Shown: piece by piece, positions 10,249 through 20,878 of the stretch
Layout: each line of letters starts with the position of its first letter
How positions within the stretch are numbered: position 1 is the first letter of the stretch
NCBI GenBank assembly: GCA_029204225.1
Contig: CM055094.1
Location: forward strand, 62,820,442 to 62,884,441
Origin: Diphasiastrum complanatum
Lineage: Eukaryota; Streptophyta; Lycopodiopsida; Lycopodiales; Lycopodiaceae
Direction of reading: 5' to 3'
DNA length: 64,000 bases
Translations under genes and position numbers: made by a program
Notes under the pieces: generated by a model
Databases searched by the model: none
What the model was told of the DNA's origin: nothing
The model's input: only the letters and a program-made list of their open reading frames with translations

Positions 10249-10642
10249 CATGTGAGAGCATGATGCACCCTGAAAAGTTAGATTAAGACATGGGATCACC
10301 TGAGAGAGAGGACCAGGCTAAAAAGTTGGATTACGAGGCTTGAATTTTCTCAGAACTTGGATTAAGACCTTCTTAATCCAACTTTTGAGCCAGGGTCCCT
10401 CTACGATGATGATCCCCTATCCAACATTTTAGTGATCCCCAACCTTAATCCAACTTTTTAGCATCGGTCCCCTCTCGAAGGTGATCCCTTGTCTTAATCT
10501 AACTTTTCAGCATGATGCATGCATGATGTTGAGGCCGGCCGGAAGGTGATCCCTTGTCTTAATCTAACTTTTCAGCATGATGCATGCATCATGTTGAGGG
10601 TGGTCTGTGGTAACTTTTTTGGCCAAATCATGCTCTCACATG
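10249..10642. repeat. Foldback (MITE-like) element, about 394 bp
   Basis: Terminal inverted repeats catgtgagagcatgat and atcatgctctcacatg bound the segment. Inside, longer inverted arms lie at about 10258-10335 and 10443-10521, with blocks such as aaaagttagattaagaca. The unit aaggtgatcccttgtcttaa and its continuation is repeated in tandem at about 10479 and 10541. Partial copies of the same motif recur at about 11121-11147. I could not find a convincing target duplication. Confidence 0.7.
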
Positions 10643-11835
10643 CAACCCTAGGTTGCATATACCTCAACAACAAATTCCAATGAAGTCATTAACGTACATG
10701 ATACTAATAAGTTATGATTGTTCATTCCATGCATCTCAAATAGATTTTTATAGTTGTTCATGCAATTAAGGTATGATTTTATGACTCTTTATGTCTTCAA
10801 GATTTGCTTAATGACCTAAGGAACATCAAGATTTGCTTATGCTACTAAGAAGTCAGTGTCTATTGGTACTTTTTGGAGTGGTGTAAGGATCCATGCCAAC
10901 AAGGACTAATCATGATGGGATTAAATGAAGTTAGTTTTATTCTAGGAATATGAATTTAAATTCAAGACTAATTTATGATTTTGTTTATGTGCCACTCGCT
11001 GAAAGGATTAATCGCTTGTGTTTGAGTGGGTAGGTACTTCAAAAAGTGCCTAGTTCCTCAAAGCAAATGATCCAAATGAAGCTAACTCAGTTCATGTAAT
11101 AATTTACATATTCAAGCTTGGTCCCTTGTCTTAATCTAACTTTTCAGGCATGAATCATGATCTGACTTGCATATACCTTAACAACAAATTCCAAATGATC
11201 CAAATGAAGTTAGTTCCTCAAAGAAAACTATTTAAATTTTTTGAAATGCCATTTAACTTCAAGCTGGATATAAGGACACAAAATTTTTAAGATAAAACGT
11301 TTTTGCTAATTGATTATGAAGTTCTTAAATCCATTGTTGTAAGGAAATGGAGGTTTTCGAACTTGCATTGAAATATCTTTCAGGTGTCATCTCCTTATTG
11401 GCCATTGAGATAGATATATAGAAGTAATAATTACAAACATAGCCATACTTGGGCTTAATTTTTAATCTTAAGTTGAGATGATTTTGATTTAATACCTAGT
11501 GCTATCTCTAAATCTTGCAAACTAGGCTTATATAAGCCAGGAGCCAATCTCCAACTTGTTGCTAGCTAAAATTTTATGTGCTCTGTTATCTCTCATTATT
11601 ATGATAATCCTTTTGCATATAGCTCTTGGAATAATGTAGTAGGAGTGAGGTTGAGCCAATAAGGAGCTATTTGGCAAGCTCACATCACAACCTCACCAAA
11701 GGAAATCAAAATAAATACAGTCTTATGCCCAAATGCATAGTAACAACAATGGAAGTGGTTTTATCATAAACGAGCGAATTTTACTTCTAAAACATGCTAA
11801 GATCACAATTAAAAATATAAATGGCCAAAACTACT
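10643..11835. other. AT-rich intergenic DNA, dispersed short repeats
   Basis: No gene is recognised. The motif ttgcatatacctcaacaaca occurs near 10652 and, with one change, near 11168. The motif ccttgtcttaatctaacttt recurs near 11124. These look like decayed copies of the neighbouring foldback element. Confidence 0.5.
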
Positions 11836-12289
11836 TTACAATCAATATCATATGTTTTTGGTGACAAGAGAATGAGGAAGAGTGACATGAAAGAAGAGCT
11901 AAAAAACAGAACGAAAGAGAAGATAGACGTGGAGAAGAAGAGAGGGACAGAGGGAAAAAGACGAGGAGATGAGAGGAGAAGAGTAGAACTACCTCAACTC
12001 TTAGAGTGAAAAAATGAGACAAGAGGTCCCAAAATGCAAAGAATTTGGACCTTATATATGATGATGATATGGCCCTTATGTGGCCACCTCTTGTTGGCCC
12101 TCTTAGTGGCTTGTCGCAAAGTGTGGCTTACAATCAACATCATATGTTTTTGGTGACCAGAGAATGAGGAAGAGTGACATGATAGAAGAGATGAAAAACA
12201 GAGCGAAAGAGAAGATAGACGTGGAGAAGAAGAGAGGGACAGAGGGAAAAAGACGAGGACATGAGAGGAGAAGAGTAGAACTACCTCCA
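11836..12289. repeat. Purine-rich direct repeats (two copies, about 160 bp)
   Basis: Copies at 11836-11994 and 12128-12289 share the start acaatcaa(t/c)atcatatgtt and the end agagtagaactacct. Each has about 115 bp that is nearly all purine on the plus strand (gagaagaagagagggacaga). The second copy is joined abruptly to the truncated RT of copia F2 at about 12290. Confidence 0.85.
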
Positions 12290-12921
12290 AGACAATAGTG
12301 CATCAATCCTAGATCACTCATGTCAAAAGCTTTGGAAAGATCTGATTTTATTTCATCAATTAAGCTCTCATTACTTCCTGTAATAATCAAATCATCCACG
12401 TACAACGCAATGAACACTATATCTGAATCTTGTCTTAGAATTTAAAGATTAGGATCAGCATCACTCTTTATCATTCCCCTTCGCTTGAAGTGTTCATCAA
12501 TGCAAGAGTACCACGCCCATGGTGCTTGCTTCAATCCATAAATGGCTTTATTGAGCTTACAAACGAGATGCTCTCTCCCTGGCTCAACAAATCCTTGAGG
12601 TTGTACTAAGTACACCTCTTCATCCAGCACTCCATTAAGAAAAGCATATTTAACGTCCATTTGCTAGATCTTCCAACCATATAAAGCAGAAATAGCAATG
12701 ATAGAACGTATAGTTACCATCTTAGCTACGGGTGCGAAGGTTTCTTCAAAATCAATACCTTCCTACTGCTCAAATCCTCTTGCAACCAACCGTGCTTTAT
12801 ACTTGTTGAGTTGCCCATCAGCTCCATATTTGATCTTGTATATCCATCTGCAAGTGATAGGCGTCTTACCATCAGGTAGCTCAACCAAGTTCCACGTCCT
12901 ATTTTTTGATATAGCTTCCAT
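12290..12921 (-). pseudogene. F2 reverse transcriptase, truncated
   Basis: Copia RT motifs read in order on the minus strand: WNLVELPDGKTPITCRWIYK, ARLVARGFEQ, MDVKYAFLNGVLDEEVYLVQ, YGLKQAPWAWY, YVDDLIITGS and DLGLMHYCLG. The coding sequence then stops at the purine-rich repeat, so the RT end, RNase H and 3' LTR are missing. Stops include TAG for the second Gln of GFEQQ (near 12765) and TAG for the Trp before QMDVK. Confidence 0.88.
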
Positions 12922-14312
12922 TTATGTTTCCATAGCTTCACGCCACTCCTTGTGCTCCTTTGCTTTATCAAAAGTTTTTGGTTCCTGAGCCTTGAGCATA
13001 GAACCCATTAGGGCTAGATTCATCTCTAATCTTGCAGGAGGTTTTCGATTTCTACTTGATCTTCTAAGCTCTCCCTGCTCACTTGATTCGAGAGTATCTC
13101 CCTTATTAGCATCACTTGTTACTGACAAGTACCACTTAGGCACTCTCCTAGGAATCTCATTATTGACATTGTCTTTTTCCATTGACTCTTCCATATTGAC
13201 ACCAACTTCTTTCTTCACTTGCATTTTAGCTTTATCATCAAAGAGATCAATTGTCAATTTTATTTGGTCATTTTGACCCATCTCATCAAAAGTAGCATCT
13301 CTGGAAATCACGATCTTTTGTGCATCTGTGTCATACATCTTGTATGCCTTGGCTCTTTCATCATATCCAAGAAAAATACACTTAACAGCTTTTGCATCCA
13401 GCTTCTTTTGTTTTTCATCAGGTACATGAGCGTAAGCATCACAACCAAATATTCGTAAATGAGAAACATTAGGTTTCTTCCAGTAAAAGCTTTGTAAGGT
13501 GTCTTACCCTCCACGGACTTTGTAGGACACCGATTCAAGATATGAGTAGCTGTGTTGCATGCTTCTTCCCAAGAAGTATTTGGCAAACCCTTGCTCTTAA
13601 GCATTGCCCTAGCCATCTCCACAATGGATCTGTTTTTCCGTTCTGCAACTCCGTATGGTTGTGGTGAATAGGGTGTAGTGGTTTGTCTCTTGATCCCCTA
13701 ATCCTTGCAGAAATTTATAAACTCTGTTGAAAAATACTCACCGCCACCATCTGATCTAAGGGTCTTAATATAACAACCTGTTTGTTTTTCAACTAGAGCC
13801 TTGAACTCTCTAAACTTGGCAAAAGCATCGGTTATGAAATAAATCCAGATATGTCTACTATAGTCATCAATTAATGTGATGAAATAGTAACAACTACTAA
13901 TGGACCTAGTTTGTATTGGTCCACACAAATCACTATGAACAAGATCAAGAATGCCATTGGCTCTTCTTGCTCCATCTTTGGGAAATCTCTCTCTATGCTG
14001 TTTTTCCAAAATGCAACCCTCACAAATTTTTCCTTCAAAAGAGATATCAGGCAATCCAACAACTAGATTACCTCTTTTAAGGATTTGCAAGCTTTGAGCA
14101 CTGATATGACCAAACCTTTGATGCCAAAGATCACTTCGACTATCAACAGTGCTTACCATAGCTTGAGTAAAAGATCTCGCATTCAATTTGTAGAGTCGAT
14201 TGTCGTTGACTCTAGCTCCTATAGCAATCACTTTGTCGTGATTCTTGATGTCTTTGACAAGGCATTTGTCACTGTCAAACTCAACCTTGAGTTGTTGATC
14301 AGCCATCGTCAA
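12922..14312 (-). pseudogene. F2 GAG-pre-integrase and integrase
   Basis: The domain order on the minus strand is the pre-integrase zinc finger ([10 protein letters not shown] ... [10 protein letters not shown]), the integrase core ([31 protein letters not shown]) and the C-terminal region with DEMGQNDQIKLT and the RT-proximal linker. A TAG at about 13695-13697 replaces the Gln of CKDQGIK. A frameshift lies near 14300, between protease and pre-integrase, and another near 13330. Integrase would insert element DNA into the genome. Confidence 0.88.
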
Positions 14313-14721
14313 AAAATAGTAGATTGTTAGCTAAGCCAAGTACATATTGCACATTTCTTATATGCTTTATCTTCCCGTTGGCTAACTTCACAGGTACCAC
14401 TCCAGCTCCTTTAACAGATAGCAATTTGCCATCAGCTTGTCCAACTTCATCACCATTGTCAGTTTTCTTGAGTTCTGAAAACCACTCTTTCCTTGAAGTC
14501 ATGTGCTTGGATGCACCACTATCAATGTACCAAGTATCCTTGGCTTCATCACTTGTCATTAATGCTGTAATGAACAATTTTGAACTCTCACATGTGTCAT
14601 CTTCATATTGATCATCATCGTATTGATGTTGATCAGTATAATTGTCTTCATAATAATAGTCATCAAATTGATCTTGATCAGCATAATTTTCCGATTGCCA
14701 TTTGTCTTTTCTTTGTTCCAT
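14299..14721 (-). pseudogene. F2 protease
   Basis: The aspartic protease motif is WYIDSGASKHMT, preceded by an acidic, Tyr-rich linker. It lies in the same frame as gag, separated by one TAG at 14728-14730. It ends in a frameshift just after LANNLL. The active-site DSG is intact. Confidence 0.88.
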
Positions 14722-14727
14722 CTCCTT

Positions 14728-15576
14728 CTATTTCTTGAAGCATTCATGCTCCCAGTGACCAGGTTTGTTGCAGTACCTACAATTTCTAGGTTTATTTTGT
14801 CTTGAATAGTCGCGTCCTTGACCTCGGTCTTGATTGCAATTACTTCGATTCGGACTATCATTGACTTGCTCATAAAATTGTTGAAATGATCCTCGGCTTG
14901 AGTGTCCTCCTCTCGATTGATACTTTCCACGATCAAATCTTCCACCTCGTCCTCTAACTGCAAGAGCTTGATCATAGCTCCTGTTACAATGATTCAAGTT
15001 CTCTTGACGTTGCTCTTCTTGCAAAAGCAATCCACCTAGTTCTTCATAGGTTGGAAGATTTTCTCTTGTGGCTATACTCGTCACAAACATCTGATGTGAC
15101 TCACTCAGACTATTCAATGTCAATTGCATGATCCCACGATCTTGTACTCGCTCTCCAACTGCTGCTAATTGATCACGGATCTCTTTGATCTTCAGTATGT
15201 GATCGGCAATAGTTGCACCATCATCCATCCACAATGTATGCAACTTTGTCTTTAAAAATAGTATTCGAGATGTATTTATCGTTTCAAATAATGCCTTCAA
15301 TGTATCCCACGCTTCTTTTGGTCCTTCTGAATCCGAGATATAGGGAATAATTGCATCTCTAACTGATAAGTTGATGACATTTTGGGCTTTCCGTCTTCTC
15401 CTATCAAATGCCCGCTGATCTTCTTCAATCACTGGCCTTGTCTCTTCACCTGTCACGATCTCCCATAGCTCCTTTTCCATCAAAATGTTCTTCAGTTTGA
15501 ATTTCCAAACTGCATAGTTGCCGGCACCTTCCAATTTGCTTGACTCATTAATAACACTCTCGCTTAGAGTTGCCAT
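14728..15576 (-). CDS. F2 Gag (intact 282-codon frame)
   Basis: This is the best-preserved Gag in the minus-strand copias. It starts MATLSESVINESSKLEGAGN and has the Gag helix region with AVWKFKLKNILMEKELW, a basic Gly/Arg-rich stretch (GRGGRFDRGKYQSRGG) and a C-terminal zinc knuckle, CRYCNKPGHWEHEC (CX2CX4HX4C). The knuckle is followed by the TAG stop at 14728-14730. In related elements gag runs on into pol, and this stop fits a C-to-T change in CAG. The ATG at 15576 is the first in frame after the leader. Confidence 0.88.
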   Translation of the reverse strand: MATLSESVINESSKLEGAGNYAVWKFKLKNILMEKELWEIVTGEETRPVIEEDQRAFDRRRRKAQNVINLSVRDAIIPYISDSEGPKEAWDTLKALFETINTSRILFLKTKLHTLWMDDGATIADHILKIKEIRDQLAAVGERVQDRGIMQLTLNSLSESHQMFVTSIATRENLPTYEELGGLLLQEEQRQENLNHCNRSYDQALAVRGRGGRFDRGKYQSRGGHSSRGSFQQFYEQVNDSPNRSNCNQDRGQGRDYSRQNKPRNCRYCNKPGHWEHECFKK

Positions 15577-16406
15577 TACTGGATAGATGAGTCTGGATCA
15601 CAAAATTTATTCACACCACAGAACTGTAAATTTTTGGTTGTACACATGATATCGGTATGACACGCGGGTGCACAACTGCTCGAGATTCTCTTTACCTCTG
15701 GCGCATCGCTCCGATATTGGTATTAATATGTGATATCGGTATGACACGCGGATGTACGACTGCTCTTGGTTTTCTTTACCTCTGGCGCGTCGATCCGATA
15801 TTGGTATGGATATGCTATATTTGTATGACGCACGGATGTACGACTGCTCAAGATTTTTCCTACCTCTGGCACGTCGATCCAATATTGGTACGGAAAAGAT
15901 TCAAAATAGAGAGAATATTCTAGATTCTCCACTTCGGTGCGGCGGCTACGACGTCTCCTATTTGCAAAGATTTCGAAATGTGTGATCGTTCAAAAGACAA
16001 AGATCAGTAATGTGATAAGTATGAAGCCTTCTAACTCTGAGTGGTAGTACTAGACATTGTCTAGTGTGATTTGCGGTACTCCAAACAGACAAATGAGAGA
16101 TTTCTTAGCAAACCTCTCACACAAATAGCACTTTCCACAATAACTAGGAAGTATTGTAAAAATCTCTCCCACTCAATAGATTTTCAATCTGTCTGATGCT
16201 GCCCTGGCCTTTCTGATGCCTCTGGGACTGTGCTTTCGTTCCCCACTGATGATTCTGAACTCCAACCCTACAGAATACACCAAAGAAGAATTTCTTCCAG
16301 CCGTTTTTGTCTCTCCAAGCTTTCACCTCACGTGAAGGACTTTCTCACTTCGTTGCGGAGCTTGTGACAAGTTGTATCCACTAGTCAGACACGCAGGACT
16401 ATTGCT
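15577..16406 (-). promoter_or_regulatory. F2 leader with 84-bp tandem repeats
   Basis: This is the untranslated leader between PBS and gag. Three units of 82-84 bp (about 15647-15893) share tgatatcggtatgacacgcg and tttacctctggcgc. On the element's sense strand a frame from 15882 to 15607 runs through all three and encodes about 28-residue repeats containing EQSYIR and SYRYH. It ends 31 bp before the gag ATG. The homologous leader at 33.7 kb has only two units. Confidence 0.75.
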
Positions 16407-16418
16407 GCTCTGATACCA
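16407..16418 (-). promoter_or_regulatory. F2 primer-binding site
   Basis: TGGTATCAGAGC on the minus strand, directly next to the LTR end, complements the 3' end of initiator Met tRNA. Confidence 0.9.
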
Positions 16419-16677
16419 TGTCAAGAATTTATGCAACATCAAGCATTCACCATAAGCAATCACCACAAGAAGGCGGAAGAAGAACACGTACTGTCACACT
16501 ATCACACTAACTCATACAGAATGTAAAATGTACAAATAAACCTTGAACCCTAATAGAGAGAGAAAACCTACGAGTAGACTAATAGACTAGCCTACGGCTA
16601 TTGACAACTGGTCACAGCTGTCAACATTAATGTGCATCGTAAACAGTAACAATGAAGTTTATCATTGATTTCTAACA
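16419..16677 (-). repeat. 5' LTR of copia F2
   Basis: On the minus strand the LTR runs from TGTTAGAAATCAATG to TTCTTGACA, 259 bp. It is much shorter than the F1 and F3 LTRs. A homologous LTR lies at 34375-34656. No 3' LTR is present because the element is truncated at 12290. Confidence 0.88.
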
Positions 16678-16689
16678 ACACTCACAGAG

Positions 16690-17115
16690 ATTGCATATTT
16701 ATTCAAGAAAGTGGAAACATACAAAGCGGCCCTTCAGGGATTCCAAGGCCGCTTTGATAGGTTTAAAGGAGCAGCTTCAACTGAGTTGGCAAAGGCAAAA
16801 GAGACCATCACCGCCTATGAAAAAGCAGCCGCTCAAGTGTTGGAAGCTGGACCACTACTCCTACAAGAGGAGATCGGAAGATCAGCATCCTCCTCAGGCT
16901 CAAGATCGGATCCTCAAGCTCTGTATTCAAAAAATTAGAAGTTTAGATCCAAGAGATCTACAAAGTCAGGCTCTATTGACAAAAAGAGCAACATGCAGTT
17001 TGGACCAAATTATGGTTCAGGATCGAATTTAAGCTCTTCATCATTCCAACCTGTGTAGAAACTATTTTGCAAATACTGTAAGAGGACTGGTCATGAAATC
17101 AAGGACTGCCAAACT
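16690..17115 (+). pseudogene. F3a Gag C-terminus fused to a foreign coiled coil
   Basis: From about 16690 to 16865 an open frame encodes a heptad-rich, Ala/Lys-rich segment (FQGRFDRFKGAASTELAKAK) that I do not recognise from copia Gag. Without a frame break it joins the Gag C-terminus at LLLQEEIGRSASSS, which corresponds to LLQQEVARRTASSS in F3d. A stop at 16936 follows, then a Gly/Ser-rich region and the zinc knuckle CKYCKRTGHEIKDC near 17069-17110. The foreign part has higher GC than the flanks. Confidence 0.7.
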
Positions 17116-17844
17116 TTGAAGTACAACAACGAAAAGAAGAAACAGTTTCAACAACAAGCACATAGTACTACAGCCAATCACTCAAATCAGCAACAACAAC
17201 AAAAAGAAGATGAAACAGCTTTCATGACCAAAGTCGGAGAACAACATGATATTGATTCCTGGTATCTAGACTTTGGAGCAACTCAACACATGACTCACCA
17301 TCGCAACTGGTTCAAAGACTACAAGTCGTTCACCCACTCTCGAGTTGTGCAACTTGGAGACAACTCATCGCATTCAATCGAAGGTGAAGGAACAGTCAGG
17401 GTTGAATTCAAAAAGGGTGAAGTCAAGTTGCTGTCCAACGTTCTCCACATTCCAAATCTGACCAAAAATCTGCTCTCAATTAGCAAAATCATCGATTCAG
17501 GTCAGAGGGTCGAATTCGATACAAAAGGCTGCACAATCCTTGACAAATCCCGGAAGGTTCTAGCCTACGGAAGAAGAACCAGCTATCTTTACAAACTCAG
17601 CCATTGTTATTCTTCTAACAGTCAAGCTCTTCAAACAACCACTTCTGAATTAACTGATATGTTGTGGCATTTTAGACTTGGCCATCTTAACTACAACAAT
17701 ATTCAGCAAATGTCAGCTCAGAATCTAGTACAAGACCTGCCTTCAGTCAACAAGCCAACTTCTCCATGCGAAAGTTGTATTATCAGCAAGCATGTTAAAA
17801 GTCCCTTCAGTTCAAACTCAGTTCATACACAAGGGCTTGTTTGA
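17116..17844 (+). pseudogene. F3a protease and GAG-pre-integrase
   Basis: The frame holds the protease and pre-integrase. The catalytic triplet is altered: LDFGATQHMT near 17268 has Phe where the family has Ser (DSGA), and F3d keeps Ser. The rest is well preserved (HSIEGEGTVRVEF, NLTKNLLSIS, LWHFRLGHLNYNN, CESCIISKH). It ends at a TGA at 17842-17844, at the edge of the integrase core. The changed DSG makes an active protease unlikely. Confidence 0.88.
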
Positions 17845-18560
17845 CCTTGTACACAATGACATTTGTGGCTCGATGCAGACTGCTTCCACAATAGGAGCTT
17901 TCTAATTCTTAACCTTCATCGACGACTTCTCTCGAAGGTCTGCAACCTACTATATGAAGAACAAATACGAAGCATTCAAGTTCTTCAAGTAGTTCAAGGT
18001 GTCTGCAGAAAACCAGACCCAGAGGAAGATCAAAACTCTACACACAGATGGAAGGGGAGAGTACATCTCCATAGAATTCAAGGAGTTCTGCAAAGCCAAC
18101 GAGATGCTTCAACAATTCACAACTAGCTACTCACCTCAGTCCAATGGTGTAGCTGAGTGGAAGAAGTGGACACTCATCGAAAGTGCCAAGAACATGATGG
18201 CCCATGCCTCTCTTCCAAATAATTCTAGGCAGAAGCTGTTACTACAACTGCCTACTTACAAAATCGATCCATCACCAAAGCCCTGAATGGCAAGACACCT
18301 TATGAGGTGTGGACAGGATCAAAACCATCACTCAAACATATTCGAGTGTTTGGATGCATTGCTTTTGTTCAGATCTCTGAGGATTAAGAAGAAAGCTAGA
18401 TGACAAGAGCAGAAAAATGACCGTCATCGGCTATTCCCAAAATCACAAGGCATACAAGCTCTACAATTTACCGAGAAGGCATTCACCAGTAGAGATGTCA
18501 TTTTTATGGAAGACCAGTACCTCGACCACAAAGGAAAAGCTGCTGATAATTCCGACTCAT
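17845..18560 (+). pseudogene. F3a integrase, frameshifted
   Basis: Fragments of the integrase core lie in two frames: NDICGSMQT, FLTFIDDFSRR, LHTDGRGEYIS (normally LRSDNGGEY) and YSPQSNGVAEWKKWT (normally NGVAERKNRT). The C-terminal part follows with GKTPYEVWTGSKPS and IRVFGCIAFVQI. At least two frameshifts and several stops interrupt it. Confidence 0.85.
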
Positions 18561-18599
18561 GGATCGAACAACCAGTCGATTCCAATCTAGAGATTCAAT

Positions 18600-19480
18600 T
18601 ACAGAATCTCCACTCTGACTCAGACGATGAGTCATGAGTCAACCCACATCAGGGGACCGAAGTTCAACCCAGGAGGTCGAACAGGTCCAGACAGCCTCCC
18701 TCTAGATTTATGGATGATCTGGCCTGCTACTTTGTGCAGGAACCAAACACAGTTGCTGAGGGGATGTCTATTTATGATGCTGACCAGTGGAAAGCAGCAA
18801 TGGACACCGAATTCGATTCTCTTATGGAGAATCAAACATGGACACTCACTAAGCTGCCAAAGGATTGGGAACCTATTCCATGCAAATGGATATTCAAGGC
18901 AAAGTACAACGCTGAAGGAAGGCTAAATCGTTACAAGGCCAGGCTAGTCGCCACAGGCTTTTCCCAGATTCCAGATCTGGATTATTCAGAAACCTTCAGC
19001 CCAGTCATCAAACATGCTTCGGTCCGCCTACTCCTCTCCTTTGCAGCTGCAACAGATCTTGAAGTTCATCAGATGGATGTTCAGACCGCTTTTCTCAATG
19101 GAACCATCGAAGAGAAAATCTGCATGACACAGCCAAAGGGATACAAACTCAATGGCAAGTAACTGCACCTTGTATGTAGAATTCACAAGGCGCTCTACGG
19201 GCTGAAACAGTCACTCAGAGCCTGATTCCAGAAGATCAATGTATTTCTAATAGAAAATGGTTTTATTCCAAACTCACAGACTCGAATGTTTACTTCAAAT
19301 CTGTATCAGAATACTTCATCATCGTCACTCTCTACGTAGATGATACACTCTTATTCATTAATAATCTGAATCTGATGAAAGATACAAAATGCATCCTGGC
19401 CCAAGAATACAAGATGACTGACATGGGTCCAGCCCACTATTGTCTCGGAATCCAAATTCAATGAGATCGACCCAGCAGAC
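18600..19480 (+). pseudogene. F3a reverse transcriptase
   Basis: RT reads from DLACYFVQEPNTV through WKAAMDTEFDSLM, CKWIFKAKYNAEG, ARLVATGFSQI, VHQMDVQTAFLNG, ALYGLKQS and TLYVDDTLLF (near 19335). Stops fit single transitions: TAA for Gln in NGKQ (19160-19162) and TGA for the Trp of AWFQ (near 19223). It breaks after YCLGIQIQ at about 19463. Confidence 0.87.
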
Positions 19481-20025
19481 CCTAGACTAAAACTCTCAAA
19501 GGAACAATCTCCTCAAACTGAGGCAAAAAAAGAGGAGATGAAGCGCTACCCGTTTCAATCCATCATCGGCTCACTAATGTACGCAATGATCTGCACGCGA
19601 CCAGACATTGCATATTCAATCAGTACACTCATCCATTTCCTGTCAAATCCAAGCATAGCTCATTGAAAAGCGCTAAAAATGGTCATGAAGTACATTTAAG
19701 CAATGAGAACTCTCAGCATCTGCTATGGGGGCAGCCAAACTGTCAATATTCTTGAAGCCTACACAAATGCGGATTGGGCAGGAGATTTCGACACCAGAAA
19801 ATCAACTTCTGGATTTGTATTTTTATACAACCAAGGCCCAATCTCATGGAACAGTCGGAAGTAGACCTCAGTTGCATTATCATCAACAGAATCTGAATAC
19901 ATAGCTTCCACAAATGCTACCAAAGAGGTGATCTGGTTTAGGCAACTGCTTGCATACGTCAATCTTGCACAACCACTTCCTACAACAATCTATTGTGACA
20001 ATCAAAGCACAATAGCACTTCACAT
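19481..20025 (+). pseudogene. F3a RNase H, 3' truncated
   Basis: The frame resumes after a small deletion with LKLSKEQSPQTEAKKEEMKR and carries SIIGSLMYAMICTRPD, ADWAGDFDTRKSTSGF and CDNQSTIAL. Stops are TGA for the Trp of AHWKA, TAA for Gln in YIQA and TAG at 19864-19866 in RKQTSV. The domain ends inside NQSTIAL, where it is joined directly to LTR sequence at cttcacatttt. Confidence 0.87.
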
Positions 20026-20690
20026 TTTTTTTTTTTTCCTTTTGAGATTTTCTATGACTTAGAAATCAGTTTTAAGGCACCTTCGCCTTTTTCGCTCCTT
20101 AGCAAAAAATGCAACACTCTGGCCAAGTGACCAGAATGACTTAGAAATCAGTTTTAGGGCACCTTCATTTTTTTTCGTCTTTTTCGCTCCTTAGTGAAAA
20201 GTGCAACACTCTGGCCAAGTGGCCAGAATACCTTAGAAATCAGTTTTTAAGTCACCTTCGTCTTTTTCGCTTTTTAGCTGACCGACTTTGCCAATGGATG
20301 AGTAACCCTAAAACAGCTGGACAAACAAATATCCCAAAGGTGGTTGACGGTTACCAACTTTTGTACATATGCAAAGACTGGCATAAATAGCCTTAAAGGC
20401 TTGTAAAATGTTTCCTCTCTTGTAAATCTCTATATTAGCTGAAACAAGCTATGCAAGTGTTAATATTAAATTTTTGGAAATTCTCTTTCAATCAGAGTTA
20501 TCTGTAGCCAGTGTTACCATGCTCAGCAAGCTAAAGTTATTACTCCTTTTTCGCATTTTCTGCCTTCGCTCCAAGGGCACCTTCGGATTTTACATGTCTT
20601 CAGTCTAAGGGCACCTTCGGATTTTTCGGGTTTTTCCATTGGTGGAGAAAAATATCACTTGGGTTACTTCTTTTAGAGAGAATGCCCAAG
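20025..20690 (+). repeat. F3a 3' LTR, internally rearranged
   Basis: This matches the F3c LTR (32520-33697) starting inside it. Three tandem units of 82-92 bp (starts 20056, 20138, 20230) carry ggcaccttcgcctttttcgc-like motifs. At about 20548 the order jumps back, from the region equivalent to 33363 to that equivalent to 32970. A likely TATA (ggcataaatagcc) lies near 20380. The LTR start and end are missing. Confidence 0.75.
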
Positions 20691-20699
20691 TTGACACTT

Positions 20700-20878
20700 T
20701 TGTTGCTTCCCTCCGACTTGATGGGTTACCGCTCAGCAACTTGTTTAGGACCTGAAGAGAAGTCTTGTGCTGGAGTGTGAAAGAAAAAATCAGTCAAGCA
20801 TACACACAAGCACATTAGAAATGCGAAAAAGAACAAGAAAGCTAGGTAGATAAACTTAAAAAGTGGGAACGGCGCCAA
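20700..20878 (-). promoter_or_regulatory. Gypsy leader fragment and PBS
   Basis: On the minus strand TTGGCGCCGTTCCCAC (20863-20878) follows the LTR end. It resembles the TGGCGCCGTTGCCGGGG primer site known from plant Ty3/gypsy elements. About 160 bp of leader remains before F3a LTR sequence. No gag is present. Confidence 0.7.

Noticed and set aside
14721-14740. Single TAG between F2 gag and pol as programmed readthrough
   Set aside because: Gag and pol are in the same frame, which is suggestive, but the same CAG-to-TAG change occurs elsewhere in this and other decayed copies, and plant copia elements normally use one continuous frame.
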